Part shown: positions 1 to 12,582 of the stretch, one piece after another
Position numbering within the stretch: the stretch's first letter is position 1
Layout: each line of letters begins with the position of its first letter
NCBI RefSeq assembly: GCF_004216565.1
Contig: NZ_SGWV01000009.1
Span: 186,001 to 250,000, forward strand
DNA from: Sphaerotilus mobilis
Lineage (GTDB): Bacteria > Pseudomonadota > Gammaproteobacteria > Burkholderiales > Burkholderiaceae_C
Direction: 5' to 3'
DNA: 64,000 bases
Position numbers and translations under genes: made by a program
Notes under the pieces: generated by a model
The model's database searches: none
Told to the model about the DNA's origin: nothing
The model's input: the letters and a program-made list of their open reading frames with translations, nothing else

Positions 1-3000
1 CAACCGTTGAGGCCCAGCACCGAGCTGACCGTGTTCAGCAGCCCGCCCAGCAGGCCACCGCTCAAGCTGCCGACCGTGTTCGTCAGCGGCTGGATCAGCC
101 CGCCGGCCAGCGTGCCGGTCAGGCCGTCGACCGCGTTGGCATCGGCATAGGTGCGCAAGATGCCCCAGGCGCCGTTCCACAGTGCATCGGTGCTGCCGTA
201 GTGGAACAGGTGGTCGGTCTGCTTCGCCCCGCCGCTGACCTTGGCCAGCAAGCCCAGGTCCATCTCCATGTGTTCGGAGATGCCGAGTTCCTGCGCGGCC
301 ACGTAGGGGCCGTTCGGGTCGGACACCTCGCGGCGCCAACGCTGGCCGTGCAGCGTGAAGACATGCTGGACCTCCTGCGCGCCATGGATCAGCTTGAGCT
401 GGACCCGCTCGCCTTCATAGGCCCGCAACACCGGCGTGTACGGATCGCCGTGGACGCGCGAGCTGAACACATAGGCCGGGTCGGCGCGCTGATCGAGGTG
501 CAGGCCGGAACGGCTGCCGTCGGCCGACAGGCGCAGCGGCAGCGGCTCGTTGCGGTAGTTGACGAGGTAGGGGTTGTGGTGACGCGCCGAGACCGCCTCG
601 GGCACGGCCGGCGGGTCGACCGGTTGGCCGTCCTGCGTGTAGAGCAGCGCGAAGTCGGCGCTGGCGAGCATGAACTCGCGGAAGTCGGGATGGGTCTGCT
701 GATCGGTGGCACCGCGCACCAGCGCCTCGGTGCCCACGCCGCCGGCCAGCGGCTGGCCGCTGCGCGTGTCGAGCCACTGGCTGCCCTTGGGCTCGACCAC
801 CAGCGCGCTGTAGAAGCCGTGCTGCTGGATCGACGAGGCGCCGAAGTGGTCGTGGGTGAAGACCGTGCGCAAGGTGCGGTCACGGCCGTCCTTGTCGAAC
901 AGCTCGTCGGCCCACCAGCGCTGCACCGAGGTCTGGAAGCCGATGGCCGCCGGCTCGGGCAGCACGGCATGGCCGTCGACCGGTCGGACCACGCCGTCCG
1001 GCCCCATCTGGCGCACCGCGCCGCCCGGCGCCAGCGCGGCTTCGGCCCGCTCGACCAGCGCGCCGCGGGCGAAGGTGCCGTCCTCGTAGTTCCAGCCGTT
1101 GCCGCCGCCGTCGGAGGCCATCACGTCGAACTTCACCAGGTGGATGTGCTGGCTGATCGTGTCGGTCGGCACCAGCGCCTGGAAGGCGTCGCGCTGGAGC
1201 ACCTCAGGGGTGCGGTTGGTGTGGAAGAAGTTGATGCAATCGCCGGAATGGGCGCGGAAGAAGAAGGGGTCGGCCGGACGGGTCTTGCCCTCGAACGCGG
1301 CGACGTCGCTGCTCAGCACGTTGATGCGGGCCTGCGGGTCGTGCCAGCCGGCCTTGTTGACGACCAGATCAAGCTCGATGGCCGAGACGTCGTAGCGCCG
1401 CGTCGGCGCGGTCGCCGGGCACGGGTCGGCAAACGGGGCGCCGGGTGCGGCCGGGCGGCCGTTGACCTTGAAGGTCGCCGCCGTGCCGTCGACGGTCCGG
1501 CTGGCATGGCCGCCCGGACGGCCGTGGAAGGCCATGGCGGCACGTTCCAGCGGCGTGCCTTGATGGGGCAGCAGCGTCAGGTCGACCGTCTCCAGGTGCG
1601 AGGACAGGTCGGCCGCCGCCACGCCGGCACCCAGGGTGCGGCTGCCGGCCGTGATCAGGTGGCGGCCGAGGCCGTTCGGGCCGAGCTGGCTGTCAGCGCT
1701 CAGGTCCAGCGGCGGCTGCGGCGGGCGGTGGCCGGCCGCGCCGGGCACGAAGAAGGGGAAGCCGGGAGCGGCCGCCGCGCCATAGGTCGGCGCGGGCGCC
1801 AGCGCGGTGCCGCGGATCGGCAGCAGCGCCGGGCTGTAGGCGCCGCCGCGGGTCTCGCCGGTCAGCGGGTCGGTGCCGGGGCCCAGTTCGCCGTCGGGCA
1901 GGCGCCGGGTGCCGTCCTCCAGCACGTCATGGACCCGCCACAGGCCCCACATGCCTTGGGCGAAATGCGGGTACATGTGGCAATGGAAGATCGCATCACC
2001 CACCGACAGGTTGCGGTTGCTGCCGGTGTAGGCGATGTCGAAGCTCATGCCCTGGCGCGGGCCGATGGTCTGGCTGTCGAGGTAGCTCGAACGGCCGTCG
2101 CCCGCGCCGGTCCGGGCGAACCACTGGTTGGCGTGCAGGTGAAAGACATGCGTCTCCTTGACGCCGGCCTGCAGCGTGCGGAACTTCACCGGGTCGCCCA
2201 GGTAGCTGTGATGGACGTTGCCCGGATCGTCCGGATAGCGTTGCTCGGCCGTGCCGTCCGGGCGCACCTGCACCACCATCGCCGGGTCGCCGTTGGCCCA
2301 GGAGGTCAGGAAGAAGTCCTCCAGCGCGCACTCGGCACAGCTGGCCGCCGGACCCACGCCCGCGCGGTTGGCCGCCACGATCGCGCCCAGGCCGCTGGCG
2401 CCGTAGTTGATGCCGAAGCCGTCGCGCAGGCCGATGCCGGCGCCGTCCGGGTCCAGCACATCGGCAAAGGCCTGCACCGTCTTCAGCTCGTCGTGCAGGA
2501 TCACGGTGAACTCGCGGAACCAGTTCTCGTTGGTCACCGCATAGCCGTCGGACGTCACCGGCTGGTTCTGCACCACCGCGTTGAGGTCGCCGTGGACCAG
2601 CTGCCAGCGGTTGCCGCCCAGGGACTGGTGCATGTTCAGCAGCGGCCGGCCCGCCTGACCGGTCAGCCGGCCGTCGGTGTCGACCGCCTCGTAGGAGATC
2701 CAGGCCGAGCCACTGGCCTGCGCGCGGGCGGCGGCCAGCACGGCGGCGCTGACCTCGCTGCGGTAGACGTCGGCACCGGCCGGCTCGATGTTCAGGCTGC
2801 CGAACAGGCCCAGCACGGTCGAGCCGCCATCGGCCTGACCGCCGATCGGCGCGGCGTTGTCGTGGAAGATCTGCGCGCCCTCGCGTTCGAGCAGCAGGCG
2901 GTAGGTGATCGACGCCCCCGGCTCGATGCCGGCGATGCCCGTCACGCGCGGGTCCCAGCTGTCGTAGCCGGTCGCGCCGGTGTCATGGCTGACACCGTTG

Positions 3001-3422
3001 AACATGATCGAGGCCAGCCGGGTGGCCGGCCGGTCGGCGCTGCCGCCCGTCGCCTCGGCACCGGGGGCGTCGTTGCACAGCAGGTTGGTGAAGCGCACGG
3101 CCAGCCGGTCGCCCACGTTGCCGCGCAGCACCAGCGGGCGGGGTCGCTTGTCCTCGCGCAAGGCAACCCGGCAGGGCGTGGCGACGGCGCCGGGTTGGTC
3201 CAGCGTCAGGCCGCTGTCGAGGTCGACCACGTCGCGCTTGAGCGCGTAGACCATGCCGTAGGGGTTGTAGGAGCCGAAGCGGTTGTAGACCATCGGCTGG
3301 TCGATCGCGACGACGTCCGCCTCGACGGTGCCCGCCGGGCGTGCGACGGCGGGCGCGGCGTGCCAGCCGCTGAGCAGGGCGATGACCAGGCCGGCGGCGT
3401 GGCGGATGCGATCAGGGTTCAT
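1..3422 (-). CDS. Large exported multicopper oxidase, MnxG/MofA-like (partial, C-terminus outside window)
   Basis: The frame is open from the ATG at 3422 to the window edge, about 1140 codons, with the frame checked at several motifs. The N-terminus has basic residues, a hydrophobic run and an Ala-rich end near residue 27, so a signal peptide is likely. Copper-ligand motifs visible: HLH at 428-430, HCHxxxHxxxxM at 480-491 (H480, C481, H482, H486, M491), HIH at 759-761, HDH at 857-859 and an HGQRW segment near 1030. The HCH motif lies mid-protein, and HxH motifs recur on both sides of it. That arrangement is known from the large MnxG/MofA Mn(II)-oxidase class rather than CueO-type laccases, whose HCH motif is C-terminal. 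Mn oxidation is inferred, not shown. The last residues before the edge are Gly/Leu-rich. It could instead oxidise phenols, Fe(II) or Cu(I). Confidence 0.8.
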   Translation of the reverse strand, partial: MNPDRIRHAAGLVIALLSGWHAAPAVARPAGTVEADVVAIDQPMVYNRFGSYNPYGMVYALKRDVVDLDSGLTLDQPGAVATPCRVALREDKRPRPLVLRGNVGDRLAVRFTNLLCNDAPGAEATGGSADRPATRLASIMFNGVSHDTGATGYDSWDPRVTGIAGIEPGASITYRLLLEREGAQIFHDNAAPIGGQADGGSTVLGLFGSLNIEPAGADVYRSEVSAAVLAAARAQASGSAWISYEAVDTDGRLTGQAGRPLLNMHQSLGGNRWQLVHGDLNAVVQNQPVTSDGYAVTNENWFREFTVILHDELKTVQAFADVLDPDGAGIGLRDGFGINYGASGLGAIVAANRAGVGPAASCAECALEDFFLTSWANGDPAMVVQVRPDGTAEQRYPDDPGNVHHSYLGDPVKFRTLQAGVKETHVFHLHANQWFARTGAGDGRSSYLDSQTIGPRQGMSFDIAYTGSNRNLSVGDAIFHCHMYPHFAQGMWGLWRVHDVLEDGTRRLPDGELGPGTDPLTGETRGGAYSPALLPIRGTALAPAPTYGAAAAPGFPFFVPGAAGHRPPQPPLDLSADSQLGPNGLGRHLITAGSRTLGAGVAAADLSSHLETVDLTLLPHQGTPLERAAMAFHGRPGGHASRTVDGTAATFKVNGRPAAPGAPFADPCPATAPTRRYDVSAIELDLVVNKAGWHDPQARINVLSSDVAAFEGKTRPADPFFFRAHSGDCINFFHTNRTPEVLQRDAFQALVPTDTISQHIHLVKFDVMASDGGGNGWNYEDGTFARGALVERAEAALAPGGAVRQMGPDGVVRPVDGHAVLPEPAAIGFQTSVQRWWADELFDKDGRDRTLRTVFTHDHFGASSIQQHGFYSALVVEPKGSQWLDTRSGQPLAGGVGTEALVRGATDQQTHPDFREFMLASADFALLYTQDGQPVDPPAVPEAVSARHHNPYLVNYRNEPLPLRLSADGSRSGLHLDQRADPAYVFSSRVHGDPYTPVLRAYEGERVQLKLIHGAQEVQHVFTLHGQRWRREVSDPNGPYVAAQELGISEHMEMDLGLLAKVSGGAKQTDHLFHYGSTDALWNGAWGILRTYADANAVDGLTGTLAGGLIQPLTNTVGSLSGGLLGGLLNTVSSVLGLNG

Positions 3423-4096
3423 GGGATCCGGGCGTGACACACAGGGGCAACCGAGCCTGCCCGGTTGGGTGGCATGACCCGACGGGCCTGGCCTACTTGT
3501 GTCCAATGGTGTCAGCGCGGCTGGACAGAGACCCACCTGGGCGTGGAGTAACCCGGCGTCGCGAGGGGCTGCCGTCACCGGGCCTGTCGCGGGAATGCGT
3601 CATGGCGTTTTTGCCACATTCGGACCATCCACGGTCCGATCAAACCGTTCACCCGCCCGACAGAAGACCCCGATACACCGGCATTCCGATGCGGACGTCG
3701 GCCACGCGGACGAGGTCGCCAGGATCAGGGATCATTCATCCAGCGTTCAGCATGAATTCAAACTGAGCGTGATGCCCTGCACGCTCGTCGACGTGCATCC
3801 AGCAAGACCCGTCGTGCGTAGGGCCAAGCAGAACTTGTCGGCAGGTTCGCCGAAACTGAACAAGCGCCGCCGGATTCGATGCCATCCGGCCCCAAAACGG
3901 CGGTCATCGATGACGTTCTTTGCAGTGATGCCAGACTGGGCTTGTCAACCGACCGTCGTTCAGTGATTGTTAAGTATTGACAGACATCAACTCTCAAAAT
4001 CTCAACATCGGCTGAGCGGGCATTCGGCCTGCCGGTCCCTCACCCCGCCCGACACCACCCGAACGGCGCGGGCACCAGGCTGGTGATAATGGGGTG
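3423..4096. other. Intergenic region, no convincing gene
   Basis: The short frames here have no family resemblance and unnatural composition. Features seen are a hairpin-forming repeat CGGACC/GGTCCG at 3621-3638 and a TTGACA at 3977-3982 without a good -10. The stretch 3720-4010 is slightly less GC-rich than its surroundings. Promoter elements for the leftward oxidase gene must lie here but none stands out. Confidence 0.5.
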
Positions 4097-4212
4097 ATTT
4101 CCCAGCACTCAGGCATCGACCTGTCCGTGCTGGCGCGCCAGGTTTTTTGCACCCGGCAGTTCCCTTCGATTGGGTGCATGGCCTCACGACGCTGTCGGGA
4201 GGCCATTTTTTT
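4097..4212 (+). ncRNA. Candidate structured small RNA with intrinsic terminator
   Basis: Three hairpins follow each other. The first is CCAGCAC/GTGCTGG enclosing CAGG/CCTG (about 4102-4132). The second is GCACCC/GGGTGC (about 4149-4177). The third is ATGGCCTC/GAGGCCAT at 4178-4206, followed directly by a run of T (to 4212). The T-run lies only on the plus-strand side, so plus-strand transcription is favoured. A GATAAT at 4085-4090 could be a -10 element, but no clear -35 is seen. The T-run overlaps the stop codon of the convergent metal exporter gene, so this could alternatively be only a terminator. No known RNA family was recognised. Confidence 0.35.
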
Positions 4213-5254
4213 ATGGTGCCGGACGGAGGTGGATCTCGATGGTCACGTGCACGATCTCCTCGTGGGCGGCCAGCCAGGCGCGCACCTGTGCCGGCGTCAG
4301 GCGGGCGTCGTCGGTCACGAGCACCAGCGTGCAGGCATGGCTGGCACGGCCGATGCGCCAGACGTGCAGGTCGGTCAGGCGGGTGGCGCCATCGCGGCCA
4401 TGGGCGGCAATCGCCGCGCGGATCTCGTCGACCACCGGATGATCCATCTCGCGGTCCAGCAGGACCCGGCTGCTGTCACCCAGCAGGCCCCGTGACCAGT
4501 GCAGCACGACCAGCGCGCCCACCAGCCCGAGAACAGGGTCCAGCCACGACCAGCCCCACAGCCAGCCCGCCGCCAGCGCCACCAGCGCCAGCACCGAGGT
4601 GGCCGCATCGGTCAGCACATGCACATAGGCCGAGCGCAGGTTCAGGTCGGCCGGGGGCGCTGCGGCGTGGTCAGGGTGGTCAGAGTCATGCGGGTGCGCG
4701 TGGTCGTGGCCGTGCCCATGTTCATGTCCGTGCGGGTGTCCGTGTCCATGCGCGTGCCCATGCCCATGTTCATGCCCGTGCGCCCCGCCAAGGATCAGCG
4801 CGCAGACGAGGTTGACGACCAGGCCGATGCCCGCGACCACCATCGCCTCGATGTAGCGGATCGGCTCGGGCGACAGGAGCCGCTCGATCGAGCCGACCGC
4901 CATCAGGATCGCCACCACCACCAGCAGCACCGCGCTGGTGTAGCCCGCCAGCACCTCGATCTTCCAGGTGCCGAAGGCATAACGCGGGTCGTCGGCCAGC
5001 CGCCGGGCGCTCGCATAGGCCAGCGCGCTCAGGCCGATCGCCAGCGCGTGCGAGCTCATGTGGATGCCATCGGCCAGCAGCGCCATCGAGCCGTAGACCA
5101 GGCCGGCGACGATCTCGGCGGCCATCATCAGCAGCGTGATCACCAGGACCTGGCGCGTGCCGCGTTCGGCCGCCGCGTTGCCGGTGTCGAAGCGGTGGTG
5201 GTGTTCCCAAGGTGCGCTCGGGTCGGAGGGGGCCGCGTCGGTTCGGTCGTGCAT
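4211..5254 (-). CDS. CDF-family divalent metal cation exporter, His-rich (DmeF-like)
   Basis: A 347-residue inner-membrane protein of the cation diffusion facilitator family, which exchanges cytoplasmic Zn/Co/Ni/Cd for protons. It shows the family signature around the second membrane segment (LLADGIHMSSHA), several hydrophobic spans, and a cytoplasmic C-terminal domain rich in His and Asp. Between membrane spans 4 and 5 lies a low-complexity segment dominated by alternating HG/HD/HE dipeptides, with more than twenty histidines, typical of DmeF-type Co/Ni exporters. An upstream in-frame ATG at 5296 exists. The ATG at 5254 was chosen because it follows a GGGG-containing sequence and leaves room for the divergent gene at 5344. 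Metal specificity cannot be read from sequence. Confidence 0.88.
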   Translation of the reverse strand: MHDRTDAAPSDPSAPWEHHHRFDTGNAAAERGTRQVLVITLLMMAAEIVAGLVYGSMALLADGIHMSSHALAIGLSALAYASARRLADDPRYAFGTWKIEVLAGYTSAVLLVVVAILMAVGSIERLLSPEPIRYIEAMVVAGIGLVVNLVCALILGGAHGHEHGHGHAHGHGHPHGHEHGHGHDHAHPHDSDHPDHAAAPPADLNLRSAYVHVLTDAATSVLALVALAAGWLWGWSWLDPVLGLVGALVVLHWSRGLLGDSSRVLLDREMDHPVVDEIRAAIAAHGRDGATRLTDLHVWRIGRASHACTLVLVTDDARLTPAQVRAWLAAHEEIVHVTIEIHLRPAP

Positions 5255-5343
5255 CACCCCATTTTGCAGAGTCCACCTCGGCCCCCATAAACCCAAGCTG
5301 GATAGACTCGACGGGCCGATCGACCGGCACCCAACAGCATCTG

Positions 5344-6365
5344 ATGAGACGCCACCCGCCGAACCCTGCGCCGGACCTCGGCCCCAGACGCCGCCAGATC
5401 CTTGCCGGTCTGCTCGCCCTGGGTGGCAGCGGCGTGCTGACCGCCTGCAGCGAACCGCTGCCGCCGCTGCGCGTGGGCAGCATCGTCTTTCCGACCTACG
5501 AATACGCCTTCCTCGCCCGCGACCTGGGCTGGCTGGATGAGCGCCTGGTCAGGCTGGTCGAACTGCCTGCCAACACCTACAGCCTGCGGGCCCTGGCCGC
5601 CGGCCAGCTCGATGCCTGTCAGCTGACGCTCGACGAGGTGGTCACGGCCCGCTCGGCCGGCATTGACCTGGCGGTGCTGCTGGTGCTGGACATCTCCGCC
5701 GGTGCCGATGCCATTTACGCCCGCCAGCCCATCGCCCTGGCCGAGTTGCGCGGCAAGCGGATCGCGGTCGAGTCTGGCGCCAATGGCGCGGTGATGCTCG
5801 AAGGCCTGCTCAATGCCGCCGGGCTGGCGGTGTCCGACATCCGCACCCTGCCGATGACGCTGGACCGCAGCGTCGAGGTCTTCCACTCGGGCGAGGCCGA
5901 TCTGGTCGTGACCGCCCCACCGTGGTCGAACCGGATCGAGGCCGAGGGCGGCGTGCGCGTGTTCGACTCGCGCGCCTTGCCCAACCTGATCGTCGACGTG
6001 CTGGCGGTGCGGCGCGCGCGGCTGGCCAGCCATGCCGCCACGCTGCGCCTGCTGGTCAGCGCCCTGCTGGAGGCCCGCCAGCACCAGGTCGCCCATCCGG
6101 AGGATGCCGCGCGCCGCATGGCCACCCGGCTGCAACTGGCCCCGGCCGACGTGCCGGCGGCCTTCATGGGCCTGCACATCCCCGGTCTGGCCGAGAACCG
6201 CACGCTGATGGCGGTTGACGGACCGCTGGTCCAGTCGGCCCGCGAGCTGCTGCACCTGATGCAGGCGCACGGCCTGCTGCGGCGCACGTCCAGCGCCGGC
6301 CACGCGAGCCTGCCGCCCGACCTGTTTGACCTGCGTTTCCTGCCCGCAACCCTGGGGTCGCCGAC

Positions 6366-6369
<4 letters not shown>
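5344..6369 (+). CDS. ABC-type (SsuA/NMT1-like) solute-binding lipoprotein
   Basis: A 341-residue periplasmic binding protein of the nitrate/sulfonate/THI5 type. It starts with a twin-arginine-like RRR followed by a hydrophobic segment ending in a lipobox (LTAC), which predicts a membrane-anchored lipoprotein. The ATG at 5344 is chosen because it places this signal correctly. The mature part begins with a typical PLRVG strand and contains the alternating alpha/beta pattern of type II binding proteins. No permease or ATPase gene is nearby. Instead its stop codon overlaps the ATG of the histidine kinase (ATGA), so the two are translationally coupled. This suggests a sensory rather than a transport role, but the ligand is unknown. 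Confidence 0.8.
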
Positions 6370-9914
<3,545 letters not shown>

Positions 9915-9936
9915 TCACCGCCGCCGGACGCCTGCC

Positions 9937-11058
9937 ATGCCGATGACCGACCTGCTGCCGCGCACGACCTCCACCGTCCTGGTGGTCGATGACACGCCGG
10001 AGAACCTGGAGCTGATGGCCGGGCTGCTGGCCCACGAGCACTACCGCGTGCGGGTGGCTCACAACGGCGAGCGGGCGCTGCAGCTCGCGCGCGCCCAGCG
10101 GCCCGACCTGATCCTGCTGGACATCATGATGCCGGGCATTGACGGCTATGAGGTCTGTGCCGCCCTCAAGGCCGACCCGCAGACGGCGCTCATCCCGGTG
10201 ATCTTCCTGACCGCCAAGGTCGAGATCGAGGACGAGACGCGCGGCCTCGCGCTCGGTGCGGCCGACTACATCACCAAGCCGATCAGCCCGCCGATCGTGC
10301 TGGCGCGCGTGCGCACCCACCTGCAGCTCAAGACCGCCGCCGACCTGCTGCGCCAGCAGAACGCCCGGCTGGAGAGCGAGGTGGCGCGGCGCACCCGCGA
10401 GATCGGCCTGACCCAGGACGTGACGGTGCAGGCCATTGCCTCGCTGGCCGAGACGCGCGACAACGAGACCGGCAACCACATCCGCCGCACCCAGCACTAT
10501 GTGCGCTGCCTGGCCGAACACCTGCGCGACCAGCCGCAGCGTTATCCGGCGTTTGCGGCGCTGCTGACCGATCGCAACATCGAGCTGCTCTACAAGTCCG
10601 CCCCGCTGCATGACATCGGCAAGGTCGGCATCCCTGACCGCATCCTGCTCAAGCCCGGCAAGCTGAGCGCCGAGGAATTCGAGGTCATGAAGACCCACAC
10701 CACGCTGGGCCACGAGGCCCTGGTGACGGCCGAGCAGGGCCTGGGCACCGAGCTGGAGTTCCTGCGCTTTGCCAAGGAGATCACCCTGTCGCATCAGGAA
10801 AAGTGGGACGGCAGCGGTTACCCGCAAGGCCTGGCCGGCACCGCCATTCCCTTGTCAGCCCGCCTGATGGCGATTGCCGACGTCTACGACGCGCTGATCA
10901 ACCGCCGCATCTACAAGCCGCCGTTCTCGCACGCGCAGGCCGTCGAGATCATCCGCGAGGGCAGCGGCCAGCACTTCGACCCCGACCTGGTCGACGCCTT
11001 CCTGGCCGTGCAGGACCGCTTCGTCGAGATCGCGCAGCGTTTTGTCGATCCGGTGTGA
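9937..11058 (+). CDS. Response regulator with HD-GYP c-di-GMP phosphodiesterase domain (RpfG-like)
   Basis: A 373-residue cytoplasmic protein. The N-terminal receiver domain has phospho-acceptor D62 in LLDIMMPG and the conserved Lys in TKPIS. The C-terminal HD-GYP domain has H225-D226 (HDIGKVGIPD) and G294-Y295-P296 (DGSGYP), the signatures of active c-di-GMP phosphodiesterases. It lies 22 bases after the hybrid kinase and is presumably phosphorylated by its Hpt domain. c-di-GMP hydrolysis is known for the family; the link to cellulose synthesis (BcsA PilZ domain, about 8 kb downstream) is inferred from position only. Confidence 0.95.
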   Translation: MPMTDLLPRTTSTVLVVDDTPENLELMAGLLAHEHYRVRVAHNGERALQLARAQRPDLILLDIMMPGIDGYEVCAALKADPQTALIPVIFLTAKVEIEDETRGLALGAADYITKPISPPIVLARVRTHLQLKTAADLLRQQNARLESEVARRTREIGLTQDVTVQAIASLAETRDNETGNHIRRTQHYVRCLAEHLRDQPQRYPAFAALLTDRNIELLYKSAPLHDIGKVGIPDRILLKPGKLSAEEFEVMKTHTTLGHEALVTAEQGLGTELEFLRFAKEITLSHQEKWDGSGYPQGLAGTAIPLSARLMAIADVYDALINRRIYKPPFSHAQAVEIIREGSGQHFDPDLVDAFLAVQDRFVEIAQRFVDPV

Positions 11059-11076
11059 CCTGGCGAGTCAGCGTGC

Positions 11077-11496
11077 TCACCAGCTCCCGACATTGGGCAT
11101 CGACACCCACGGCTCCACCGGCGTCAGCGCCGGGCCGGCCTGCAAGAGCTCGATCGAGATCTGGTCGGGCGAGCGCACGAAGGCCATGCGGCCATCGCGC
11201 GGCGGGCGCAGGATCGTGACGCCGTGTTCAACCAGACGCTGGCAGGTGGCGTGGATGTCGTCCACCTCATAGGCCAGATGGCCGAAGTTGCGGCCGCCCG
11301 TATAGACCTCCGGGTCCCAGTTGTGGGTCAGCTCGACCTGGGCATCGGGCTGGCCCGGCGCGGCCAGGTAGACCAGCGTGAAGCGGCCGGCCGGGGCCTC
11401 GTGCGTGCGGATCACCGCCAGGCCCAGGGCGTCGCGGTAGAAGCGCAAGGAGGTCTCGAGGTCGGTCACGCGGACCATGGTGTGCAGGTAGCGCAT
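11077..11496 (-). CDS. gloA: Lactoylglutathione lyase (glyoxalase I)
   Basis: A 139-residue VOC-fold enzyme that isomerises the methylglyoxal-glutathione hemithioacetal to S-lactoylglutathione. The four metal ligands of the Ni-type bacterial enzyme are all in place: H5 (MRYLHTM), E55 (VELTHNW), H73 (FGHLAYEV) and E116 (ISIELL). Length and start match the E. coli protein. The frame continues upstream to an ATG at 11874, but that part covers the neighbouring transporter gene antisense-like in composition and is not credible. It converges on the HD-GYP gene with only 18 bases between stops. Confidence 0.94.
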   Translation of the reverse strand: MRYLHTMVRVTDLETSLRFYRDALGLAVIRTHEAPAGRFTLVYLAAPGQPDAQVELTHNWDPEVYTGGRNFGHLAYEVDDIHATCQRLVEHGVTILRPPRDGRMAFVRSPDQISIELLQAGPALTPVEPWVSMPNVGSW

Positions 11497-11522
11497 TGGC
11501 TTGCTTTCGAGGGAGGTGGATC

Positions 11523-11563
11523 GGGGAGGACGATCGGGGAGGAAGGCCGGGGAGGACGATCGG
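11523..11563. repeat. Two copies of a 15-bp direct repeat
   Basis: GGGGAGGACGATCGG occurs at 11523-11537 and again at 11549-11563, 26 bases apart, between gloA and the transporter gene. It may be a recent local duplication. No function is evident. Confidence 0.6.
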
Positions 11564-11573
11564 CTGACAGGCC

Positions 11574-12554
11574 TCAGCCCGCCTCGCCGGCCGGCACGAG
11601 CGCGGCGGGGTCGCGCTCGGTCTGGCGGGCGGCGCGCTGCTCGCGGGCGATCAGCCAGGTGCCGAACACGCCGCAGCCGCAGACCACCAGGATGCCGGCG
11701 AGCGCCAGGCCGTCGGGCAGGTGCTGGAACACCAGCCAGCCGCCCAGCGTGGCGATCGGCACCTGGAGGTAGAGGAAGGGGGTGAGCGTGGCCACGCCCG
11801 CGCGGCTGTAGGCCAGCGCCAGCAGGTAGTGGCCGACGCCGCCGAACACGCCCATCAGGCCCATCATCAGCCACATCGACAGCGGCTGCGTCTCCCAGGC
11901 CCAGGGCAGCGCCAGCGAGGTCAGCAGCAAGCCGCCGATGCCCGACCAGACGTGTGTGGTCTCGGGCAGGTCGGTGCGCGCCAGCGTGCGGGTCAGGACC
12001 TGGAAGGCCGCGCTGATGACGACCAGCACCAGCGGCAGCAGCGTGCTCAGGTGCAGCACCTCACGGCTTGGCCGGATCACCAGCAGCGTGCCGGCGAAGC
12101 CACCCAGCAGGCACAACCAGCGCAGCAGCGAGACCCGCTCGCCCAGGCCCCAGGCGGCGACCACGGTCATCAGCAGCGGCGTCAGCATCATCACCGCGGT
12201 GAACTCGCCGACGTGCATCGTGCGCAGGCACAGGAAGGCCAGGCCGTTGCAGCCCACCAGCAGCAGCGCGCGCAGGGCCTGCCCACGGGGCTGGGCGGTG
12301 CGAAAGAGCGCGCGGCCGTGCTGCGGCCACATCAGCGCCAGCGACAGCACGTTCTGCACCACATAGCGGGCCCAGATCGCCAGGGCGACCGGCACCGAGG
12401 CGGCGGCCACCTTGCCGCTGGTGTCGAGCGCGCCGAAGCAGACGACGGCGGCGACCAGAAAGCCGATGCCGACCACCTCCGATGAGCGGGGCGGCGGCAG
12501 GGTCGGCGGGGTGGGCGCGGGGGCCGCAGCGGGGGCAACAACGGGCGACGTCAT
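11574..12554 (-). CDS. EamA/DMT-superfamily transporter
   Basis: A 326-residue inner-membrane protein with about ten hydrophobic spans arranged as two homologous halves, typical of drug/metabolite transporters of the EamA family (RhaT/YdcZ-like). A Pro/Ala-rich cytoplasmic N-terminus precedes the first span. The start at 12554 is the only ATG close to the first span. It lies 28 bases after the fumarylacetoacetase gene on the same strand, so it may belong to that catabolic operon and move an aromatic acid or amino acid, but the substrate cannot be told from sequence. Confidence 0.85.
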   Translation of the reverse strand: MTSPVVAPAAAPAPTPPTLPPPRSSEVVGIGFLVAAVVCFGALDTSGKVAAASVPVALAIWARYVVQNVLSLALMWPQHGRALFRTAQPRGQALRALLLVGCNGLAFLCLRTMHVGEFTAVMMLTPLLMTVVAAWGLGERVSLLRWLCLLGGFAGTLLVIRPSREVLHLSTLLPLVLVVISAAFQVLTRTLARTDLPETTHVWSGIGGLLLTSLALPWAWETQPLSMWLMMGLMGVFGGVGHYLLALAYSRAGVATLTPFLYLQVPIATLGGWLVFQHLPDGLALAGILVVCGCGVFGTWLIAREQRAARQTERDPAALVPAGEAG

Positions 12555-12582
12555 GCCCGCGATGTTGACACCGCCCACCCGA

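Noticed and set aside
201-3437. A 1078-codon plus-strand open frame
   Set aside because: It lies exactly opposite the multicopper oxidase gene, has the Arg/Gly/Val/Ala/His-rich composition typical of antisense frames in GC-rich DNA, and contains no recognisable domain.
3621-3638. Hairpin CGGACC/GGTCCG as a terminator
   Set aside because: No T-run follows on either strand and no gene ends nearby; an operator remains possible but unsupported.
3499-3966. Possible 155-codon gene in the left intergenic region
   Set aside because: No family resemblance, no ribosome site, and a composition like translated non-coding DNA.
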